The position numbers were made by a program, and so were the translations under genes. From contig NZ_JABRXF010000001.1 in the NCBI RefSeq assembly GCF_013266695.1, forward strand, positions 1,307,736-1,371,735: a stretch of DNA of 64,000 bases. The letters run 5' to 3'. The notes beneath the pieces are model-generated. The model ran no database searches, was not told the origin of the DNA, and saw only the letters and a program-made list of their open reading frames with translations. This document shows, in pieces, positions 8,529 to 16,875 of this stretch (the first letter of the stretch is position 1; every line of letters starts with the position of its first letter). The DNA is from Hongsoonwoonella zoysiae (GTDB taxonomy: Bacteria; Pseudomonadota; Alphaproteobacteria; Rhizobiales; Stappiaceae).

Positions 8529-9370
8529 GTTTCCGCGCTTGCCTCCATCGCGTCGTGGAGCGCGTTCGACGCCTTCCGGCAATAGTCATTATAGACGGGC
8601 GAGGTGCGGAACTCATCCTCGCGCGGGTAGGGCGCGTCGATGGCCATATCTCTCGCCACGCGCCCCGGGCGCGCCGCCATCACGATGATGCGGTTCGAGA
8701 GATAAACGCTCTCGAACACCGAATGCGTGACGAAGATGACCGTCCAGCCGAACTTTTCCCAAAGGTGCAGGAGGTCGTTGTTGAGCTTGAAGCGCGTGAT
8801 CTCGTCGAGCGCTGCGAAGGGCTCGTCCATCAATAGAAGCCGCGGTTTGGTGACGAGCGCGCGGGAGATGGAGACCCGCATCTTCATGCCACCGGAAAGC
8901 TCGCGCGGGTAGCTGTCGGCGAATTCGGCAAGGCCCACCATCTCCAGCGCACCCATTACGTCGTCGCGCGCGGCGCGCTTCGAAACGCCCTTTAGCCTCA
9001 GTGGCAGCCAGACATTGCCGAACACCGTCGCCCAGGGCATTAGCGTGGGTTCCTGGAAGACGAAACTGATCTCGTGGCCGTAGCCTTCTGCCGGTTTCCC
9101 GCGCCGGGCTTCCTCCGGCCAGGTCACGGACCCCGAAGTGGCATTCGAAAGCCCGGCGATGATCCTGAGCGCCGTCGACTTGCCACATCCCGAGGGCCCG
9201 AGCAGGCTCACGAATTCGCCGCGCGCGATGTCGAGCGACATCTCATTCAACGCCACCGTGCCGTTGGCGAAGACCTTGGAGACCTTCTTGAGCGAGATGA
9301 TCGGTGCGGTACCCGCTCCGCGTGCTGACTCTTCAGCGAAGCCGGGCTCCGCAGTCGTGCTTGCCGTCAC
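8525..9370 (-). CDS. ABC transporter ATP-binding protein, NitT/TauT (SsuB/TauB-like)
   Basis: Cytoplasmic ATPase with Walker A GPSGCGKST, Q-loop FQEPTLMPWA, signature LSGGMKMRVSISRAL and Walker B LLLMDEPFAALD, in the order of a complete nucleotide-binding domain. The frame is open to an ATG at 9424, inside the binding-protein gene. I prefer the GTG at 9370 (281 residues), which follows AGGAAGG and lies 16 bp past the binding-protein stop; the longer form has 299 residues. It overlaps the permease start by 4 bp, which suggests translational coupling. It powers the importer encoded by the two adjacent genes. Confidence 0.88.
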   Translation of the reverse strand: MTASTTAEPGFAEESARGAGTAPIISLKKVSKVFANGTVALNEMSLDIARGEFVSLLGPSGCGKSTALRIIAGLSNATSGSVTWPEEARRGKPAEGYGHEISFVFQEPTLMPWATVFGNVWLPLRLKGVSKRAARDDVMGALEMVGLAEFADSYPRELSGGMKMRVSISRALVTKPRLLLMDEPFAALDEITRFKLNNDLLHLWEKFGWTVIFVTHSVFESVYLSNRIIVMAARPGRVARDMAIDAPYPREDEFRTSPVYNDYCRKASNALHDAMEASAET

Positions 9371-9386
9371 GTTTTCCGGTGCCTTC

Positions 9387-10388
9387 CTATTTCCTGAGAT
9401 CCATTCCAAGGCCATTGCACACAAACTCGGTCGTATAGACCGTGGAAATATCGAGATCGGCCTTCACCACGCCGGCCTTCACCATGTCGTCGTAAAAGCC
9501 CCTGATGCGCTCTTCCGTCATGCAGCCTATGCCTTTTTCAAGCGCCACACCGGACTCTACGAGGCCGAATTCCTTCATCTTGTCGATCGTGAAGGCGATC
9601 TGGGCATCCGTCATTTCAGGGTTTGCCTGCTTGATGAGGTCGTTGGCGGCCGCATTGTCACCGTAGAGATAGTTGTACCAGCCGACGATCGAGGCTTCGA
9701 CGAAGCGCTTCACGACATCCGGGTTTGCAGCGAGGTAATCGGCCTTGGTCTCGATCATGGTGGAATAAGTGTCGAAGCCGGCGTCGGCCAGCAGGAAGAG
9801 CTTCGGCTTGATGCCGCCTTCGGTTTCGATCGCAAAGGGTTCCGACGTTATGTAGCCTTGCTGGGCGGACTGCTTGTCGGCAAGGAAAGGAGCCGGATTG
9901 AAGGTATACGGCTTGTACTGTTCGTCGCGGAAGCCATCGAAATTCGCCTTCATCCACTGGAAGCCCGTGGCGTAAAGGTCCTTGCCGAGAAAAATCGTCG
10001 GCAGCTTGGCCAGATCCTCGAACGTCTCGATCCCCTGGTCAGGGTGGGCGATGATGACTTGCGGGTCCTTTTGGAAGATCGCGGCAACCTCGACGATCGG
10101 AATGCCCTGTTCGACCGCCGAAAAGGAGCCTATCAGGTTGCCCTGCATGTAGAATTGGATCTTGTCGGCCATCAGCAGCGCCTGGTTGGCCGCTTGCGGG
10201 CCGCCCTGGATAATCTCGACGTCGAGCCCGTATCTCTCGTAGGTGCCATCGGCGACTGCCTGATAAAAGCCACCGTGTTCCGCCTCGGCCAACCAGTTGG
10301 TGCCGAATTTCACCTCGTCGAGCGCGAGTGCCGCAGTCGTGGTGGCGAAAAGCGCGAGCGATGCGCAAAGTCCTGCCAGAATTCGCAT
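9387..10388 (-). CDS. ABC transporter substrate-binding protein, NMT1/SsuA-like
   Basis: A 333-residue periplasmic binding protein. The signal peptide covers about residues 1-22 (MRILAGLCASLALFATTTAA). The mature start, DEVKFGTNWLAEAEHGGFYQ, is typical of the NMT1/THI5 group, which includes ThiY (formylaminopyrimidine) and riboflavin, taurine and sulfonate binders. The ATG at 10388 is supported by GGAGGCGG about 8 bp before it; an upstream in-frame start at 10550 would bury the signal peptide. It is the first gene of the six-gene operon with the ATPase, permease, amidohydrolase, FAD oxidase and reductase. A pyrimidine-like ligand is possible but unproven. Confidence 0.88.
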   Translation of the reverse strand: MRILAGLCASLALFATTTAALALDEVKFGTNWLAEAEHGGFYQAVADGTYERYGLDVEIIQGGPQAANQALLMADKIQFYMQGNLIGSFSAVEQGIPIVEVAAIFQKDPQVIIAHPDQGIETFEDLAKLPTIFLGKDLYATGFQWMKANFDGFRDEQYKPYTFNPAPFLADKQSAQQGYITSEPFAIETEGGIKPKLFLLADAGFDTYSTMIETKADYLAANPDVVKRFVEASIVGWYNYLYGDNAAANDLIKQANPEMTDAQIAFTIDKMKEFGLVESGVALEKGIGCMTEERIRGFYDDMVKAGVVKADLDISTVYTTEFVCNGLGMDLRK

Positions 10389-10688
10389 TTTACGTCCGCC
10401 TCCGGTTGGTGATGGCGCCCCGATTATGGTTTCGGAGTCTTCCCGAATTTGTGATGCGTCCACTTTGGGCAACCTGTAATCCAGAGCAAGCGCCGTGCCA
10501 TACCGTGCATGCTCCATCCCGTGGCGGAGCGCCCTCAATTCCCGGCACACAGCAATCCAGTCATGACAGTAACGCAGGTTTCCTGCTCAAAAAAGCGGCA
10601 TGCATTGATTGCAGACGCGGCTTCGCTACGGCCTTTTGAACCGCTAGCATCGTCCGTGAGATCCGAATGCATTCTTGAGGAAAAACCG
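10389..10688. other. Divergent intergenic region between the ABC operon and the Rid-family gene
   Basis: This 300-bp gap separates the first gene of the minus-strand ABC/amidohydrolase operon from the plus-strand Rid-family gene, so it should hold promoters in both directions. The only site I can support is the Shine-Dalgarno sequence GGAGGCGG before the binding-protein gene (minus strand). I see no strong palindrome, RNA gene or credible small ORF. Confidence 0.5.
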
Positions 10689-11075
10689 ATGCGCCAGATC
10701 ACCCCCGGCAATATCCGTCCGCCATTTGCGCGCTACAGCCATGGCATCGAGGTTGCCGCCGGCTCACGGCTTCTCGTTTGCTCGGGCCAGCTCGGTATCG
10801 CGCCCGACGATCATGTTCCCGCCGACGTGGAAGGGCAGACACGCCTTTGCTTTGAAAACATTGGCGAAATCCTCACAGAAGGAGGAATGGGCTTTGCCGA
10901 TATCGTGCGGATCAACGCCTTCGTGACAGGGCGTGAGCATCTCAAGGGTTATATGAAGGTGCGGGACGAATTCACCGCCGACCCGCCACCGGCCTCCACG
11001 CTGATGATCGTTTCGGGCTTTGCGCGCGAGGAATTCCTAGTCGAGGTCGAGGTGATCGCGGCCAAGGTTGAATGA
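10689..11075 (+). CDS. Rid-family (YjgF/YER057c/UK114) protein, not RidA proper
   Basis: A 128-residue protein with the chorismate-mutase-like Rid fold: VCSGQLG at 30-36, NIGEIL at 57-62, and a C-terminal strand LVEVEVIA at 117-124. True RidA enamine/imine deaminases have an arginine in a PARS motif before the last strand. Here the position reads PAST (101-104), so the catalytic arginine is absent and the protein belongs to another Rid subgroup. Such subgroups often sit beside amino acid or heterocycle catabolic genes, as here between an amidohydrolase operon and an 8-oxoguanine deaminase. AGGAA lies about 6 bp before the ATG. Confidence 0.85.
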   Translation: MRQITPGNIRPPFARYSHGIEVAAGSRLLVCSGQLGIAPDDHVPADVEGQTRLCFENIGEILTEGGMGFADIVRINAFVTGREHLKGYMKVRDEFTADPPPASTLMIVSGFAREEFLVEVEVIAAKVE

Positions 11076-11123
11076 GGGTTCAACCCAAAATCAACGCGCT
11101 TCTTCCCGCCTTTAAAACGCGTC

Positions 11124-11552
11124 TTACCCGCATTCCGGCTCGCACGCGGCAAGTACCCTGGCCGTGTCATACATTTCGAAAAACTCAACGATCTTGCCGT
11201 TTTTCATTTTGAAGAGATCGATCTTGGGCGTTTCCACGACTTTGCCGGTAGCTTTGTTGCGCCATGCGGTTGAGCCGATTGCGACGATACGATCGTTCTG
11301 GGCCACATATTCGTCGATAGTGTAGTGGATCATGTCGAATTGCCCGATGAGCGAGCGCAGATAATCTTCAACTTCGGACTTTGCGTTCCGGTGTCGCGTG
11401 AAATCCAGAGGCCGCATTCCCTCCGCCAACGAACCGAAGTTGACGTTATCATCCAGAAGGCCCAGCCAGTGTTCGATGCTGCCGCCTTTCGTTTCATGCC
11501 AGCGGCTATAGGCAGCTTTCAATATCGCGACATTGCTTTCCTCGGAAGTCAT
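11124..11552 (-). CDS. SnoaL-like / NTF2-fold protein
   Basis: A 142-residue protein starting at the ATG at 11552, which has GGGAG about 8 bp upstream; an upstream start at 11681 adds a poorly conserved-looking lead. It has the cone-shaped NTF2/SnoaL pattern: an N-terminal helix (AAYSRWHETKGG), the acidic WLGLLDDNVNF segment, and alternating strands ending KIDLFKMKNGKIVEFFEMYD. Family members are small isomerases, hydrolases or ligand-binding proteins, and no catalytic set is certain here. It converges on the Rid-family gene. Function unknown. Confidence 0.75.
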   Translation of the reverse strand: MTSEESNVAILKAAYSRWHETKGGSIEHWLGLLDDNVNFGSLAEGMRPLDFTRHRNAKSEVEDYLRSLIGQFDMIHYTIDEYVAQNDRIVAIGSTAWRNKATGKVVETPKIDLFKMKNGKIVEFFEMYDTARVLAACEPECG

Positions 11553-11852
11553 TGCGATTACTCCCTTTAAAAAATTCAGATAGAAAACTTTTGGAGCTTC
11601 ATAACCGGAAAGCCATTTTACAGCGAATTTGCCCTTTGCGACAGCGTTGGCCGTTATCGCCGTTGCCGTGTCGCTGGACACGGTGATAACTTTCGCAATC
11701 GCGCCACGGGGTGTGTTCTGTGGCGCTGAAACTGACGGGCCACAAAAAGACGCCCGTTATTCGAAACTGAATTCCCCCTGCGCGGAACTCGGGCGGCCTG
11801 GAAATCCGGGCCGCTATCTAAGCCTGCAGGTCCGATTGGAAAGGACCATTCC
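11553..11852. other. Divergent intergenic region upstream of the 8-oxoguanine deaminase gene
   Basis: A 300-bp gap between a minus-strand SnoaL-like gene and the plus-strand deaminase gene. It contains an inverted repeat GCGGCC-N10-GGCCGC at 11793-11814 and a start-proximal hairpin at 11829-11847 (listed separately). Weak open frames extend into it from the SnoaL-like gene but lack a ribosome-binding site. No RNA gene is seen. Confidence 0.5.
11829..11847 (+). promoter_or_regulatory. Possible ribosome-binding-site hairpin before the deaminase gene
   Basis: GGTCC and GGACC pair across nine bases, and the right arm includes the AAAGGA Shine-Dalgarno sequence that precedes the ATG at 11853. Folding would partly hide the ribosome-binding site. 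The stem is only 5 bp, so this is tentative. Confidence 0.25.
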
Positions 11853-13199
11853 ATGCGCTTGTGGATCAAAGACCCGATTGCAATTCTGGCTGAAGGTGCC
11901 GAACGCGGTGTCGTCGTCGAGGACGGCGTCATCATTGAACTCGTCGCGCGCGGCAAGGAGCCGGCACGGCCGGTCGACCAGACGTTCGACGCCTCTAATC
12001 ACGTGATCACGCCGGGGCTGGTGAACACGCACCACCATTTCTTCCAGACGCTGACGCGAGCCCACCCGGCCGCGATCAATAAGGAGCTTTTTCCCTGGTT
12101 GACCTCGCTCTATCCGATCTGGGCGAGAAACGTGACGCCGGAAACCTTCAGGATGGCGACACGGCTCGCGCTGACCGAGCTTTTGATGTCCGGCTGCACG
12201 GCGGCCGCCGACCATCACTACCTCTTCCCCGCGGGGCTCGACGAAGCCGTCGATATCCAGGTGGAGGAGGCGACCCGCATCGGCATCCGCATGACGGTGA
12301 CACGAGGTTCGATGAATCTCAGCGAAAAGGACGGCGGCCTGCCGCCGGATTCGGTCGTTCAGGATGAAGATACGATCCTGGCCGATTGCGAGCGCGTGCT
12401 TTCGCGCTATCACGACACCTCGGAAGGGTCTTTCATCCAGGTTGCGCTTGCGCCCTGCGCGCCCTTCACGGTGACGAAGCGGCTGATGCGCGACAGTGTC
12501 GCGCTTGCTGAAAAATACGATTGCCGCCTTCATACGCATCTTGGCGAAACGAAGGACGAAGACGACTACTGCGAGCATCACTTCAACTGCAGGCCGGTCG
12601 ATTATCTCGAGGAATGCGGCTGGCTGAATGAGCGCGTCTGGCTTGCCCATGGCATTCACTTCACCGACGATGAGGTGAAGCGTCTCGGCCATGCATGTGT
12701 GGGTGTTTGCCATTGCCCGACGTCGAACATGGTGCTCGCCTCCGGCCAGTGCCGGACGAAGGAACTGGAAGCCGCGGGTGTTACCGTAGGCCTCGGCGTC
12801 GACGGGTCCGCGTCGAACGACAATTCCAACCTTATGGAAGGCGTGCGCCACGCGCTGATGATCAACCGCCTCACCTATGACGCGGCGAGCGTCACCCATT
12901 TCGATGTTTTCCGCTGGGCGACGGAAGGGTCTGCCAAATGTCTAGGCCGCGACGATATCGGAGCGGTCGCCGTCGGCAAGCAAGCTGACATGGCCTTTTA
13001 CACGCTCGATGAATTGCGTTTTTCCGGTAGTGGCGATCCGCTTGCAGCCCTTGTCCTGTGCGGTGCGCATAGGGCGGACAGGGTGATGATCGCAGGCGCC
13101 TGGAAGGTCATGAACGGCCTTCCGGTTCATATCGATGTGGGGCGTTTGCGCTACGAGCACGGCGAAGCGGCCAAGCGCTTCCTCGAATCCTTGCAGTAG
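11853..13199 (+). CDS. 8-oxoguanine deaminase (ATZ/TRZ-type amidohydrolase)
   Basis: A 448-residue zinc amidohydrolase. Motifs in order: NTHHHFFQTLTRAHP (about 58-72), the CTAAADHHY segment, THLGET, WLAHGIHF, HCPTSNMVLASG and the metal aspartate in GLGVDGSASNDNSNL. This set matches characterised 8-oxoguanine deaminases, which convert 8-oxoguanine to urate with release of ammonia, rather than triazine hydrolases. It would salvage nitrogen from oxidised guanine in the cytoplasm. No urate oxidase or allantoinase is in the window, so the fate of urate is not shown. It is preceded by a divergent control region. Confidence 0.88.
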   Translation: MRLWIKDPIAILAEGAERGVVVEDGVIIELVARGKEPARPVDQTFDASNHVITPGLVNTHHHFFQTLTRAHPAAINKELFPWLTSLYPIWARNVTPETFRMATRLALTELLMSGCTAAADHHYLFPAGLDEAVDIQVEEATRIGIRMTVTRGSMNLSEKDGGLPPDSVVQDEDTILADCERVLSRYHDTSEGSFIQVALAPCAPFTVTKRLMRDSVALAEKYDCRLHTHLGETKDEDDYCEHHFNCRPVDYLEECGWLNERVWLAHGIHFTDDEVKRLGHACVGVCHCPTSNMVLASGQCRTKELEAAGVTVGLGVDGSASNDNSNLMEGVRHALMINRLTYDAASVTHFDVFRWATEGSAKCLGRDDIGAVAVGKQADMAFYTLDELRFSGSGDPLAALVLCGAHRADRVMIAGAWKVMNGLPVHIDVGRLRYEHGEAAKRFLESLQ

Positions 13200-13205
13200 G
13201 ATTCA

Positions 13206-13239
13206 GGCGGCGGCGTTGTCAGGCAATGACGCCGTCGCC
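13206..13239. terminator. GC-rich stem-loop between convergent genes
   Basis: GGCGGCGGCGTT and GACGCCGTCGCC form a nearly complete 12-bp stem just after the deaminase stop and over the last codons of the convergent SprA-related gene. There is no long T run, so rho-independent termination is only possible, not shown. Confidence 0.3.
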
Positions 13240-14061
13240 GAAGAGGCCGCCACTTCCAACCGTGCCGCCGAAAATCGCCGATGCTGTCTGTTCATAGGCT
13301 GCCGCGGCGACCTGCAAGGCGCCGGCAAGCCCGTCGGATGCCGACGATGATGCGCCTTGATCGCCAGCCTTCTCGGCGCCGCCTATCTTGTCTCGTTGCG
13401 CCTGTTTTTGCTTGCGCAATTCGGCTTGCGCTTCCGTACGCAGGCGCTGGGCCTGCTGGGCAACCTGCCGGTCCTGTGAGGAAGGCTCTGCCGGTGCGGT
13501 TGCCGCCCGGATAACGATCTCCGCCTTGCGGATCGTCTGTTCCGGAGTGCGCTCAGGCGAGGCGTCGATCGGCACTTCGCCGGATGTCGCGTATTTTTTG
13601 CCGTCCGGCCCGGTGGTAAATTCATACTGCGGAGAGCCCGCATATGGCCCGCCAACAGCGGCATGCGCCTGTTCGTGCTGGCGAACTTCGGTGTCGCGCT
13701 GCTTGAGCTCTCGAACCTGGTTTTCTTCTTCCTCGCTCAGTTCCTCGCCACCGGCGGTGGGTTTATCGGATTTTTTCTCCGTTTCGCCAGGTTTTCGCTC
13801 ATCCGCGATGATTTCGCCTGGCTTGCGCGGTTCGTCGCCGGGCCGCTTGCTGTCGTTGAGGCGCGTTGCGGATGTCTCGTCACCCGCGCGGACTGCGTCG
13901 GCACGTAGGGTAGCCACGTTTTGCGTGGCCTGGCTGCCTTCGGGACGGGCAGGGTCGCGCGCGGCGACCGCGCCATTGGCGACAGACACGGACGACGGCG
14001 CCGCCGCGCTGACGGGCCGCTGGAACGGGCTCGCGAAGGGTAGTCCTACTCCAAATGACAT
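13219..14061 (-). CDS. SprA-related putative metalloprotease (HEXXH)
   Basis: A 280-residue protein. The first ~110 residues are low-complexity, rich in Pro, Ala, Asp, Glu and Lys. A conserved block follows with a charged helix (EEENQVRELKQRD), the zinc-protease-like motif HEQAH at 129-133, and GGPYAGSPQYEFTTGPDG, as in SprA-related family proteins (putative metalloproteases). The C-terminus is an Ala/Gln/Arg-rich helix and a Gly-rich tail. The family's function is poorly known. There is no signal peptide. It converges on the 8-oxoguanine deaminase gene. Confidence 0.75.
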   Translation of the reverse strand: MSFGVGLPFASPFQRPVSAAAPSSVSVANGAVAARDPARPEGSQATQNVATLRADAVRAGDETSATRLNDSKRPGDEPRKPGEIIADERKPGETEKKSDKPTAGGEELSEEEENQVRELKQRDTEVRQHEQAHAAVGGPYAGSPQYEFTTGPDGKKYATSGEVPIDASPERTPEQTIRKAEIVIRAATAPAEPSSQDRQVAQQAQRLRTEAQAELRKQKQAQRDKIGGAEKAGDQGASSSASDGLAGALQVAAAAYEQTASAIFGGTVGSGGLFGDGVIA

Positions 14062-14254
14062 GGGTGCCAGTCTTGCCCAACGTGGTGAGCGGAACCTTAA
14101 TGCCGGTTGCCGGCCATCTTCATATCCGTGTGAACGCCTTCGATCCGTGAATGGGCATGACGCGTAGATTTCTTGGCGTTATGGTCCGCCGTCGAATTCC
14201 ATGTCTTTGTCGATGGCGATAAATCGCCGTCCAAAGCCAGCAAGAGGCCCGCTT

Positions 14255-15058
14255 ATGTCCGCTTTGCCACGCCGTCTCTGGCACGAAATGACAACATTCG
14301 ATTTTTCAGAGGCCGATACGTCGAACTGGATTGCAGTGCTTCCCGTTGCGGCAATCGAGCAGCACGGGCCGCATCTCCCCGTCTTTACCGACACTTGCAT
14401 CGCCGAAGGCCAGATTGCTCGCGTGCTGGAACTCCTGCCCGGCGACATCCCGGCGACATTCCTGCCCGTTCAGGCGGTGGGCAAGTCGAACGAGCACATC
14501 TCATCGCCCGGCACCCTGACGCTGTCGTGGGATACGGTCACCAGAGCCTGGGAGGAGATCGGCGACAGCGTCGCGCGCACCGGCATTCGCAAGTTCGTGC
14601 TCATCAACTCGCACGGCGGCAATGTGCCGATCATCGATATCGTGGCGCGCGAGCTTCGGGTGAAATACGACATGCTGGCGGTGGCGACCGCATGGAGCCG
14701 CTTCGGCCAGCCGGACGGCGTCTTCCCGGCGGAAGAATTCACATATGGCATCCACGGCGGCGACATCGAGACCTCGATCATGCTGCACTTGCGCCCCGAT
14801 CTCGTGAAGATGGACCGGGCGGAGGATTTCGCCTCCGCGCAGCAGGATTTCCTGAAAGAATTCAAATATCTGCGTGGCCATGGCGCCCAGCAGTTCGGCT
14901 GGAAGGCGCAGGACCTGAACGTGAAAGGCGTCGTCGGCAACGCACTGGCGGCAACGGCCGAAAAAGGCAAGGCATCGCTCGACCATGCCGCCCTCGGTTT
15001 CGTGGAACTCCTGAAGGACGTTCATGCCTTCGATCTGGCGAGGCTTTGGAAAGAGTAA
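14255..15058 (+). CDS. Creatininase-family amidohydrolase
   Basis: A 267-residue enzyme from the ATG at 14255 (AGAGG about 8 bp before); an in-frame ATG at 14201 would add 18 residues. Family metal ligands are present: E35 and H37 in EQHGPHLP, D46, the NSHGGN loop and the GIHGGDIETS motif with His and Glu. Members cleave cyclic or linear amides: creatinine, mycofactocin precursor, riboflavin-pathway formamides, or 3-dehydro compounds. The exact substrate cannot be assigned. It is followed 9 bp later by a convergent aminotransferase gene. Its position near other deaminase and amidohydrolase genes suggests nitrogen compound catabolism. Confidence 0.85.
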   Translation: MSALPRRLWHEMTTFDFSEADTSNWIAVLPVAAIEQHGPHLPVFTDTCIAEGQIARVLELLPGDIPATFLPVQAVGKSNEHISSPGTLTLSWDTVTRAWEEIGDSVARTGIRKFVLINSHGGNVPIIDIVARELRVKYDMLAVATAWSRFGQPDGVFPAEEFTYGIHGGDIETSIMLHLRPDLVKMDRAEDFASAQQDFLKEFKYLRGHGAQQFGWKAQDLNVKGVVGNALAATAEKGKASLDHAALGFVELLKDVHAFDLARLWKE

Positions 15059-15067
15059 GGGAGTCCC

Positions 15068-16252
15068 TTATCCTTTGGCCTGAGATCCTGACAGGAAATC
15101 GCCGATGCGCTCCAGCGCGCGCTGGATGTTCTCCGTCGAATTGGCGTAGGAGAGGCGGATATAACCCTCTCCCAGGATGCCGAAATCCGGCCCGCCGATT
15201 ACGGCAACGCCTGATTCCTCCAGAAGGGCGGAGGCAAGCGCCTTTGCCTTCCAGCCTGTCGCCGTGATGTTGGGGAATGCGTAAAACGCGCCCTTGGGCG
15301 TGCGGCAGGATATATCGGGAATGGCGTTCAGCCCTTCGACAACTACTTTCCGGCGCTTGTCGAATTCCGCGACCATGGCGCGCGCCTCGTCCTGCGGGCC
15401 GGTCAACGCCGCGAGCCCTGCGAATTGCGCCGGCGCGTTGACACAGGACCATGCGTTGACGGCAAGTTTGCGCGCCTTGTCCATCAGCGCATCGGGCCAG
15501 ACGGAATAGCCCATGCGCCAGCCTGTCATGGCATAGGTCTTCGACCAGCCGTCGAGCAGGATCACCCGGTCGCGCACGTCCGGAAACTCCATCAGCGAGA
15601 CATGAGCTTCGCCGTCGTAGGTCATCTGGCCGTAGATTTCGTCGGAAAGGACCGCCACATGCGGGTGATCGGCGAGACCCTTCACCAGCTTTTCGATCTC
15701 GCCTCGCGGCGTAACGCCGCCGGTCGGATTTGCCGGTGAGTTCAGGATCAGGAGCCGTGTCTGGGGCGTGATCAGCGAAAGGGTTTCCTCAGCGGAAAAC
15801 GCGAATTCGTTTTCCTCGCGGATCGGGACGGGGACCGGGTTGGCGCCGGTAAACTCGATCATCGACCGGTAGATCGGAAAGCCGGGGTCGGGATAGAGGA
15901 TATCCACGCCCGGCTCGCCGAACATCAGGATGGCGGCGAACATCGTCACCTTGCCGCCTGGCACGATCAGCACGTTATCGGGCGAAATGGCGGCTCCCGT
16001 GCGCTTTTCGACGTCCGCTGCCACAGCCTCGCGGAGCGGCAGGATACCGGTCGCGGGCGTATAGCCGTGGTGCCCGTCCTTCAGCGCCTTGATCGCCGCT
16101 TCCACGATATGGTCCGGCGTCCTGAAGTCCGGCTGGCCGATGCCGAGGTTGATGATATCGCGGCCCTTTGAGGCAAGGTCGGTGGCGCGTGCCAGCACGG
16201 CGAAGGCGTTTTCCTCGCCGATACGGTCGAATCCGGCGATAGTCTTGAGCAT
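15068..16252 (-). CDS. PLP-dependent class I/II aminotransferase
   Basis: A 394-residue fold-type I aminotransferase of the AspC/AAT-Ib group. Visible motifs: the GIGQPDF N-terminal element (37-43), NPTGG (175-179), SDEIY (203-207, with the pyridine-binding Asp), and the Schiff-base lysine K238 in DGWSKTYAMTGWRMGY. It moves amino groups between an amino acid and a 2-oxo acid. Substrate is not certain; aspartate, aromatic or branched-chain amino acids are all possible. It is monocistronic and divergent from the alkyltransferase gene. Confidence 0.88.
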   Translation of the reverse strand: MLKTIAGFDRIGEENAFAVLARATDLASKGRDIINLGIGQPDFRTPDHIVEAAIKALKDGHHGYTPATGILPLREAVAADVEKRTGAAISPDNVLIVPGGKVTMFAAILMFGEPGVDILYPDPGFPIYRSMIEFTGANPVPVPIREENEFAFSAEETLSLITPQTRLLILNSPANPTGGVTPRGEIEKLVKGLADHPHVAVLSDEIYGQMTYDGEAHVSLMEFPDVRDRVILLDGWSKTYAMTGWRMGYSVWPDALMDKARKLAVNAWSCVNAPAQFAGLAALTGPQDEARAMVAEFDKRRKVVVEGLNAIPDISCRTPKGAFYAFPNITATGWKAKALASALLEESGVAVIGGPDFGILGEGYIRLSYANSTENIQRALERIGDFLSGSQAKG

Positions 16253-16398
16253 TGTTCCGTCCCGAAGTCGGTTTTGTCATTGGGTTGTTTCTAGTTCGAA
16301 TTCTCACAGGAAGAAAGGAGGCGGGTATCACGCCTCACCGGAAGAATAGGCTAAACTGCAGTGTCGTATGAAAGTTTGAAGATTCGGGACGGAATATC

Positions 16399-16854
16399 AT
16401 GCCTGTAGCTGCCGTCGAAACACCTGTCGGATGCCTCGGTATCGTTGAGGAAGACGGCGCGATCGTCGAACTCACCTGGGATGCGGTGGACGAGGGCGAG
16501 CGCACGCCCCTGCTCGATGAGGCCGTGCGCCAGCTCAATGCCTATTTCGCCGGTGAACTGACGGAGTTCGACCTGCCGTTGAAGCCGCGTGGCAACGAAT
16601 TTCAGCAGGCGGTGTTTCAGCGGATGTTGGCCATTCCCTATGGCGAGACGCGCACCTACGGAGAACTGGCCAAGGAGCTTGACACCTACGGCCAGCCGAT
16701 CGGCCAGGCCTGCGGCATGAACCCGATACCCGTCATCATCCCCTGTCACCGTGTTCTTTCGGCAAACGGCATCGGTGGCTATTCGGGCAGGGGCGGGGTG
16801 GAAATGAAGATCGCACTCCTGCGTCAGGAAGGTGGCTATCCGTTCCTGATTTGA
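16399..16854 (+). CDS. Methylated-DNA--protein-cysteine S-methyltransferase (Ogt-like)
   Basis: A 151-residue suicide alkyltransferase that removes methyl groups from O6-methylguanine. The active-site motif IPCHRV contains acceptor C116, followed by GGYSGRGGVEMKIALL. The helix-turn-helix segment (TYGELAKEL, 87-95) inserts the recognition loop. The N-terminal domain is short, as in Ogt-type enzymes without the Ada regulatory half. It is preceded by a divergent region shared with the aminotransferase gene, and followed by a 138-bp gap before the CobW-family gene. Confidence 0.9.
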   Translation: MPVAAVETPVGCLGIVEEDGAIVELTWDAVDEGERTPLLDEAVRQLNAYFAGELTEFDLPLKPRGNEFQQAVFQRMLAIPYGETRTYGELAKELDTYGQPIGQACGMNPIPVIIPCHRVLSANGIGGYSGRGGVEMKIALLRQEGGYPFLI

Positions 16855-16875
16855 TGCCATGCGTTCGAAGGCGGC

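Noticed and set aside
9138-10412. A 424-codon plus-strand open frame
   Set aside because: Antisense to the ABC binding-protein and ATPase genes. No recognisable protein features.
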